From Isochrysis galbana (taxonomy: Eukaryota; Haptophyta; Isochrysidales; Isochrysidaceae): a DNA stretch of 64,000 nucleotides. The notes under the pieces are model-generated. The model worked only from the letters and a program-made list of their open reading frames with translations, did no database searches and was not told the DNA's origin. Of this stretch, positions 58,805 to 64,000 are shown piece after piece. The DNA is taken from NCBI GenBank assembly GCA_018136815.1, contig CM030931.1, forward strand, positions 8,482,557 through 8,546,556, in the 5' to 3' direction. The translations under genes and the position numbers were made by a program. Every line of letters begins with the position of its first letter. Position 1 is the stretch's first letter.

Positions 58805-60673
58805 ATGCTCCCTCCCTCGCCGCTGAGCTGCTTCTCACTCACGCGGCTGCTTGTCGCGAGCGCTGCCTCTCGGTCCACAATTCGGCTGGCGGCGCTGGGC
58901 GCACCGCTCCCCGTGTTCGGCGACCTGCCGCTTCGCCCGCCAACCGCAACCGCCCTCGCCACCGCGGGCGTCGTCAGGCCCACAGCCATCCAGCAGGCAG
59001 CCATGATGCGGCTCTATCGTGGAGAGAGTGCTGTGATCCACTCGGCAACCGGCTCGGGCAAGACACTGGCATACCTGCTCCCGCTCCTCCAGCGGCTCCA
59101 CGTCTCCAAGCCTGGTCAGCTCCTGGTGGTCGTGCCATCGAGAGAGCTTGCGCTCCAGACCGCCGCGGCTGTCGAGTGGGCATGGCCGCACCATGGCACG
59201 CAGCGCGCATTCCTTCTGACGGCAACCTCGTCAGCAGCGGTCGAGCTCGCTGAGGCGATGCATAAGGCCGCCTGTCCCGTCGTGGTTGCAACGCCCCGCC
59301 CCCTCTTATCACTCGTCCGCCACCTCGCCGGAACAGACCGCATCTACTCGCGCCGCGCTATCCGCATCGACGGTGAGGAGCTCATCAACTTCGCATCCCG
59401 CTTGCGCGCAGTTGTCCTAGACGAGGCAGACGCGCTCGTCCTCTCGCGACAGATCGCCATCTCGGGGCCTCCTAAGATGCTGCGAGGAGGGCGAGCTGCA
59501 TGGCGTGACCCGGTCAAGGTGGGCCGGGGAGGTGTCCGCAAAGCTGACAGCAATGATCCGGCTCTCTTTGAGCGGCCAGAAACATTCACTCTTCCGGTTC
59601 CGCGCAGTGTGCAAGCGCTTATCAACGCACGTATCATTGCTGCGGGACGCGGGAGTGCAGGGCGTAGTATTAAGGGGCGTGGCCGCGGAGGACGTGGCAG
59701 TCGAGGCAGGGAAAAAGGGGGCGGGAATCTCCAGCTCGTTGCGTGCTCGGCGACTGTGAGCTATCGTTTGACGGCTGAGATGACTCGCCTACTAGCGCTT
59801 GAGGAGATGGCCGACCTCCCTGTGATCACTGAAAGTAACGCGCCCGCGCCCTCAAAGCGCAAGACGGGGGAGAGGGGGCGCGGCGCCGTCGGGGTGCCTC
59901 GCGCGATTGCCCATTCGTGGGCTCCGGTCCCCTCGCATGCTGCCAAACCTGAGGGAGCGGCGGTGGTCATCCGCGCCATTGCGCCACCGGCTGCGCTCTA
60001 CTTCGTGCGTGACGACGAGTCAGTATCGACTGCACTGGAGGTGCTGCGTGCGGCCGGGCTGGATGCAAGGGCGCTCCATGAGACGCTCGGTTTGGCTGGC
60101 GATGGTGCAACGCCTCACTCTGCTTCAGGATACTTTGAGCTTCAACGCACGATCCAGGACGTGCTGCACAAGCGACGGGCCTTTGTCGCTTGTTCAGATG
60201 ACACGGGTGTTGCCTCAATTTCCACAGGTGATGGCGCAGACGATGACGCACCAGTGGCACCCCGTCCGACAGGCGGTTCTCAGACTGAGGAGCTGAATGT
60301 GCCCTTGGTTCTCGTTAGCTCATTCGGCTCGGCTCGTGGCCTCGACTTGGGCGGAGAGGTAGACTGTGTCGTCCTTAGCTCGCTCCCGGAGTTGGCCGAC
60401 ACATATCTCCACCTCGCAGGACGGACGGGACGCTGTGGGCGGCAGGGCCGCGTGGTGACTCTGCTCGCCCCCGAGGAGCAGAGACAGCTAGGAAAGATCA
60501 CGCGCCAGCTAGGCATCTCCGTCCGAGGTGATGCGGACCTCGCCCTCAGCATTGCGGAGGCAGTAGGGCCTGACGGTGCAACCGCCGTCGCAGAGGCTTG
60601 GGCGAAGGAAGGTCCCATCAAGGGCTCAGAGCAGCTTTTTGACGATTCCGAATGGACAGAAATAAGTTGGTGA
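58805..60673 (+). CDS. DEAD-box RNA helicase, probably organellar
   Basis: 622 residues from MLPPSPLSCFSLTRLLVASAASRSTIRLAALG, a Ser/Arg/Leu-rich leader suggesting organelle import. Q motif RPTAIQQ, motif I ATGSGKT (81-87), Ia PSRELAL, Ib ATPRP, II DEAD (206-209), III SAT, V ARGLDL (from 510), VI HLAGRTGRCGR (from 536). Between motifs II and III is an unusual ~90-residue insert with an RG-rich stretch (KGRGRGGRGSRG). Motifs III and V are also separated by a long Ala/Pro/Asp-rich linker, so the second RecA lobe is diverged. An RG-rich insert in that position is likely RNA-binding. It ends FDDSEWTEISW. An upstream in-frame stretch (from 58547) is low-complexity and was not used. Confidence 0.85.
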   Translation: MLPPSPLSCFSLTRLLVASAASRSTIRLAALGAPLPVFGDLPLRPPTATALATAGVVRPTAIQQAAMMRLYRGESAVIHSATGSGKTLAYLLPLLQRLHVSKPGQLLVVVPSRELALQTAAAVEWAWPHHGTQRAFLLTATSSAAVELAEAMHKAACPVVVATPRPLLSLVRHLAGTDRIYSRRAIRIDGEELINFASRLRAVVLDEADALVLSRQIAISGPPKMLRGGRAAWRDPVKVGRGGVRKADSNDPALFERPETFTLPVPRSVQALINARIIAAGRGSAGRSIKGRGRGGRGSRGREKGGGNLQLVACSATVSYRLTAEMTRLLALEEMADLPVITESNAPAPSKRKTGERGRGAVGVPRAIAHSWAPVPSHAAKPEGAAVVIRAIAPPAALYFVRDDESVSTALEVLRAAGLDARALHETLGLAGDGATPHSASGYFELQRTIQDVLHKRRAFVACSDDTGVASISTGDGADDDAPVAPRPTGGSQTEELNVPLVLVSSFGSARGLDLGGEVDCVVLSSLPELADTYLHLAGRTGRCGRQGRVVTLLAPEEQRQLGKITRQLGISVRGDADLALSIAEAVGPDGATAVAEAWAKEGPIKGSEQLFDDSEWTEISW

Positions 60674-62096
60674 GGCGGTGGGGCTTGGTTCGACTCCACT
60701 CCAGCCATTTCCGCTTTGATGGAAGGAAACGTGGCCAAGGCAACATTCCATTTCCGTTGACATGGTTGCATGGGTCGTGCATGTCGCAATCTTGGCAAGA
60801 CCGGTAACGTCAAAGCGCCTCAGGGTCGCGTGTCCCACCCACTCGCAGCCGTCAATGGTGGCGTCGCCTGACTTCAAGTGGTTGCTACACGTCACTCAGT
60901 TGTAACTACCAAAATAGGGAACCTCGTACCTCAGCTTGCATACTTTCAACTTTAAAAGATGAGCATCAGAGTCGCGAGACTCGTCGCCATATGAAATGCT
61001 TCGATTTGCGAGTTGCGACTTTACTTAAGCCCACAAACGTGATGGCAATAAACTTGTGTGAAACATTGGCGAATATATGAGGGGGGGGGGCGTATTTGGC
61101 TATACGGGCGACAACGAGCAAACTTGGGTTGTGAGTACGTGATTGGACCGCAATGGAATGAGGTCGAAACCTCGTGTTCGGTTTTTTTTGATCGATACCG
61201 CGAGAACCGCTGCGCTGTGAGGCGCTCTGGCAAGATCTTGGGCTTTTCTGCTCGTTGCAGCATAGAGAGCTACGACGTGGCCCATCCTGAGGCTGGCAGG
61301 TGGCTCCCCCTGAAGGTTTTTTATTGGGCCTCGCGCCACGGGAGATAGAGAGAGCAAATTAAACCTATTTGCGAGGCGCCTGGGAGGAAAAAAGGTGGGG
61401 AAACTTCCCTTCTCTTCGAGAGAAAGAGAGAGGGCGCTCCACAACCCAAGATCCCATGCATCCAAGCGAAGCTTTTGACTGCGAGAACGAGAGAAAGCAG
61501 AGAATTATAACGATAAATGCCGAACGACGAAGAGAAGAGAGAAGAGCGAAGCCTAGCACGAGTGTCGATTCGCGAATGTGACACTCCCAGAGGGCCAGCC
61601 AGACAGCAGCTCAGGGGCAGTGGAGGCTGGGGCTCAGCCCTTGGCCTCTCCTGCCTCTCCAGCACGTGCCTCGCTGGCCATGGGTGCCCACCACAGTCCC
61701 CTGTCTGCCTAGTGCTAGTGACCAGGAGGGAGGGGAAGGCCAGTACGAGTGCAGGCCCATGCGGGCCTGGGAGTGCGATTCCCGACCCGCGCGCACTGAG
61801 GGTCTGGGGGTTGAATGCTCAGCCCATGCCAGGAGGCAGGGCATGAGAGTGACAGGCGGCCCCCGCGGAGGAAAGTTATTTCCCGGTGAGGGGGGCGCAA
61901 AGCGCCACCATTGTCCCCTATTATAACAATAGGTTGAATCTCCTACGACCTACGATAAACTATGCGCAATTTATCTTACCCAATTAGAAGATGCTCGAGC
62001 GATGAAGATTAGGGCCGCTGAAGATGTGACGATCAGGTCCCCTAGTTCAATCGGAGACGAGCACGTCGAAGTCAACGTCACAACCCTCCCAAACCG
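60674..62096. other. Intergenic with GC-rich repeat fragment
   Basis: 60900-61560 shows nothing. 61575-61870 holds the GC-rich dispersed repeat on the minus strand (CCAGCAC, GGCAGGAGAGGCC, CTGCCCCTGAGCTG). 61940-62096 is the PRMT 3' flank. Confidence 0.45.
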
Positions 62097-62864
62097 TCAG
62101 TCCACACGATAATTGAGCGTTCGCTCGGGATAAACCTCCTCATTAGTCATGGGCCTCGTATGCCTCAAGGTCATTTGTATCCAGAGAAGTCGGTGGTTCT
62201 CGGGCTGGCGGCCAAGTGTGAACTCGCCATCCAATATGTCGCCGGCGAGGGCTAATTGAGGCGGGTGGAGTAGAAGCACCTAAAATGAGAAGATGGTGTT
62301 GGGTATCAAATATAAGGCACCACTATCGCAGCGGATGTGGGCATGTAAAAGAGGACGTCTTCCCCGTAAGTGCACGATCAGTCCGTTATCCATGAAGCCG
62401 CATGTTGCACTCGTGCTTTCATGGGATGCAAATCTCAGGAACGGCAAGTGTTAGATGGGATAGTAGGCAGGGCACGACTTCCTAAAGCGCAGGTATGTTC
62501 AACATGGCTCCCGTTGTGAACAAGAGAGTTCTGGGTGTACCTGCTGTCCCCAGTGGGTGTCGCTCGGTGGCTCCGTCGACAACGTGATTTGGGTTGTCAC
62601 GGGTGCCGTTGCTGAGCCGAGGAAGGCCGTTTTGAACCACGAGCCAAAGCCGGACACTTCAGAGTCAGTGTGGATCTCGAGGACAAATGGCGTGGTGAAT
62701 GTCGCCACGTCGCTCTGGGTAACTGTGTCAACTTTGAAGTGGAGCAACCTCGCTGACGAGCCGATGACTTCTGCTGGATCTATTTGTTGCCACAAACACG
62801 AATGAAGCCAGTAATCGCGGTGTTCCTTTTCCCAGTCTGTGTCTAGACACTCCATCTCCAGATG
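62097..62864 (-). CDS. Protein arginine methyltransferase, C-terminal exons (5' part in gap)
   Basis: Exon 62864-62541 (from the gap) and last exon 62279-62097, phase 0, intron 261 bp (GTACACCC...CATTTTAG). Spliced, the C-terminus has LLHFKVDTVTQSDVATFTTPFVLEI, VSGFGSWFKTAFLG, LSTEPPSDTHWGQQVLLLHP, and LAGDILDGEFTLGRQPENHRLLWIQ. GF..WF...F, LST.P....THW.Q and GD.L.G.F.L....ENHR are the beta-barrel landmarks of type I PRMTs. The SAM-binding core and double-E loop are missing and must lie in or beyond the gap. The class (PRMT1, 3 or 6) cannot be fixed. Confidence 0.8.
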
Positions 62865-62964
62865 NNNNNNNNNNNNNNNNNNNNNNNNNNNNNNNNNNNN
62901 NNNNNNNNNNNNNNNNNNNNNNNNNNNNNNNNNNNNNNNNNNNNNNNNNNNNNNNNNNNNNNNN
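62865..62964. other. Assembly gap (100 N)
   Basis: Exactly 100 N. It hides the N-terminal part of the PRMT (minus strand) and the start of the C2-repeat gene (plus strand), so the missing DNA must be much longer than 100 bp or mis-joined. Confidence 1.
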
Positions 62965-62966
62965 TC

Positions 62967-64000
62967 CACGATGACACCGCTGTCAACGAGATCTGGGTGG
63001 AGGTAGAGCTGCCTGAGCTCAGTGGGTCCTCCGGCAAGGCACGCACCAATGCTCTTCCGAAGAGCACACATCCATGCGATTTCAAGCACACTCACTTACT
63101 CGAATTACAGCCGGGTTCTGCCGCCGCTGAAGCGATGACACGAGCCATCTCTTCCCTTGGTGGGCACGACGCGGACGTTCTGTTCATGCTCAAGGGTCGC
63201 GGCTCCGCCAGCACAAAGCCACGTGACCTCGGACAGGGGGTGATCAACCTCGCCACAATGCTGCGAGATGGCCGCGACCTAGTGCAAAAACCGCTTCGGC
63301 TGACGACAAAGGGTGGGGACGAACCTATCGAGCTCACCGTCACCCTGCTCGCCGTCGAGGCCCTGCGAAGGTTGCGTGCGCCCCATGCGTCGGTTGACGC
63401 CGTGCGTATAGACATAGGCAAGCTGACCCTCGTGAAGCCTCTGCTTGGCGATCGCTCCATCGACGAACTTTGGGCCGATGTCGAGTGGGTCGACGGGGCC
63501 AAGGTGCTCGAGACGAAGCGACTCCGCGCCGCCGATGCCGCCCCATCACTCTTTTTCGAGTTCTCGGGCCAAGTGGCCGTAGAAGAGGGCTCGCAAGCGC
63601 AAATCCTCCTCGGCGAAGCGCTGAGCTCCTCGGACGAGCAGAAGTCGGACCTTTACTTCAATCTCAACACCAACGATGCCCAGCGGCGTGGCGGGTCGGA
63701 TCGAGAGGTGGCCCAGGCCTACGTGAATCTTCACGAGCTATTGCGATCCGGTCAGGACATCGTTAAGAAGCCAATCGATCTGATCACCGAGGCGGGCGTG
63801 CCTGTCGGTACGCTCGAGGTGAGCGTCGCCGCCTTGCCAGTACTCAAGCGCTCGATGGCGCCGCGTTCGAGTGCTATACTGAAGGTGGAGATCGGCACGC
63901 TCCAGTTGAGCCCAACGATTGTGCGGGACGCGACTGTCACTGAGCTATGGGTCGAGGTCGATCTACCAGGCGATGATCTTGCGACGGCCGAGCAACAGAC
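62967..64000 (+). CDS. RPGRIP1-like C2-repeat protein, internal part (both ends missing)
   Basis: The plus strand is open from the gap to the window edge (344 codons, no stop). It encodes repeated C2-like units of ~170 residues: 'VNEIWVEVELP' / 'VRIDIGKLTLVKPLLGDRSIDELWADVEWVDGAKVLETKRLRAAD' / 'LKVEIGTLQLSPTIVRDATVTELWVEVDLPG'. Each is followed by a second sheet (SLFFEFSGQVAVEEGSQAQILLGEALSSSDEQKSDLYFNL..., AYVNLHELLRSGQDIVKKPIDL). The I-G-L-L...D..V.ELWVEV pattern matches the C2 repeats of RPGRIP1/RPGRIP1L-type ciliary transition-zone proteins, though other C2-repeat scaffolds are possible. Because it has no stop in the window it is easily overlooked. Confidence 0.6.

Noticed and set aside
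62499-63095. Minus-strand frame reading through the 100-N gap
   Set aside because: It joins a real PRMT exon to antisense of the C2-repeat gene only because N was treated as open; frame across a gap of unknown length means nothing.

Overview
This is nuclear DNA of a eukaryotic alga. Genes are spaced and carry short GT-AG introns (about 56-261 bp). Two 100-N assembly gaps interrupt the window (39765-39864, 62865-62964), and most intergenic DNA is retrotransposon and DNA-transposon debris. A ferredoxin-reductase-like enzyme has a secretory-type leader followed by a basic region, which suggests plastid targeting through the ER, as in algae with a secondary red plastid. A C2-repeat protein resembling ciliary scaffolds suggests a flagellate. 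Together these fit a haptophyte-like or other chromophyte flagellate. That is inference; no rRNA or organelle marker is present to settle it.

Genes I can support, left to right: the end of an FSH1-type serine hydrolase (minus, cut by the left edge); an Rtt106-like histone chaperone (plus); a PKIWI502/FNR-like oxidoreductase (minus); a two-exon secretory sulfotransferase (plus); the pumilio-repeat ribosome-biogenesis factor NOP9 (minus, two exons); NSE4 of the SMC5/6 complex (plus, two exons); a leucine-rich-repeat protein (minus); an unrecognised 815-residue protein (plus); a four-exon LAMTOR2 (plus); an acidic protein and a two-MBD-like protein converging on the first gap; a DusA-like tRNA-dihydrouridine synthase divergent from a HIT hydrolase; a Golgi-type PC-esterase-like membrane protein (minus); exosome subunit RRP45/EXOSC9 (plus); a DEAD-box helicase (plus); the 3' part of a protein arginine methyltransferase (minus); and the start-less C2-repeat protein (plus, cut by the right edge). 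They are unrelated housekeeping genes with no operon logic. RNA processing is well represented (NOP9, RRP45, Dus, DEAD-box).

Mobile DNA dominates four blocks: 1.8-4.6 kb, 12-17 kb, 33-38 kb, and 41-44 kb with 48-50 and 55-58 kb. One non-LTR (LINE-like) family is present as at least five 5'-truncated or internally deleted copies plus several loose 5' modules. Its 5' terminus forms a short hairpin whose stem differs between copies but still pairs, and its 3' terminus is a conserved ATCTTCAGATG motif. Two non-autonomous hAT elements have TAGGG inverted ends and exact 8-bp target duplications; one sits inside a LINE and the other inside a ~207-bp tandem array. A 610-bp element has perfect 21-bp inverted ends, TA duplications and a Stowaway/mariner-like terminus. 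LTR-retrotransposon remnants include a retropepsin, a protease-RT linker and a chromodomain.

The least explained region is 12.65-14.7 kb, with a related block at 37.5-38.1 kb. It has AT-richer small ORFs, one or two single-span membrane peptides, three near-identical TATA-box promoter modules, and repeated GC palindromes. It looks like a captured virus- or plasmid-like element.
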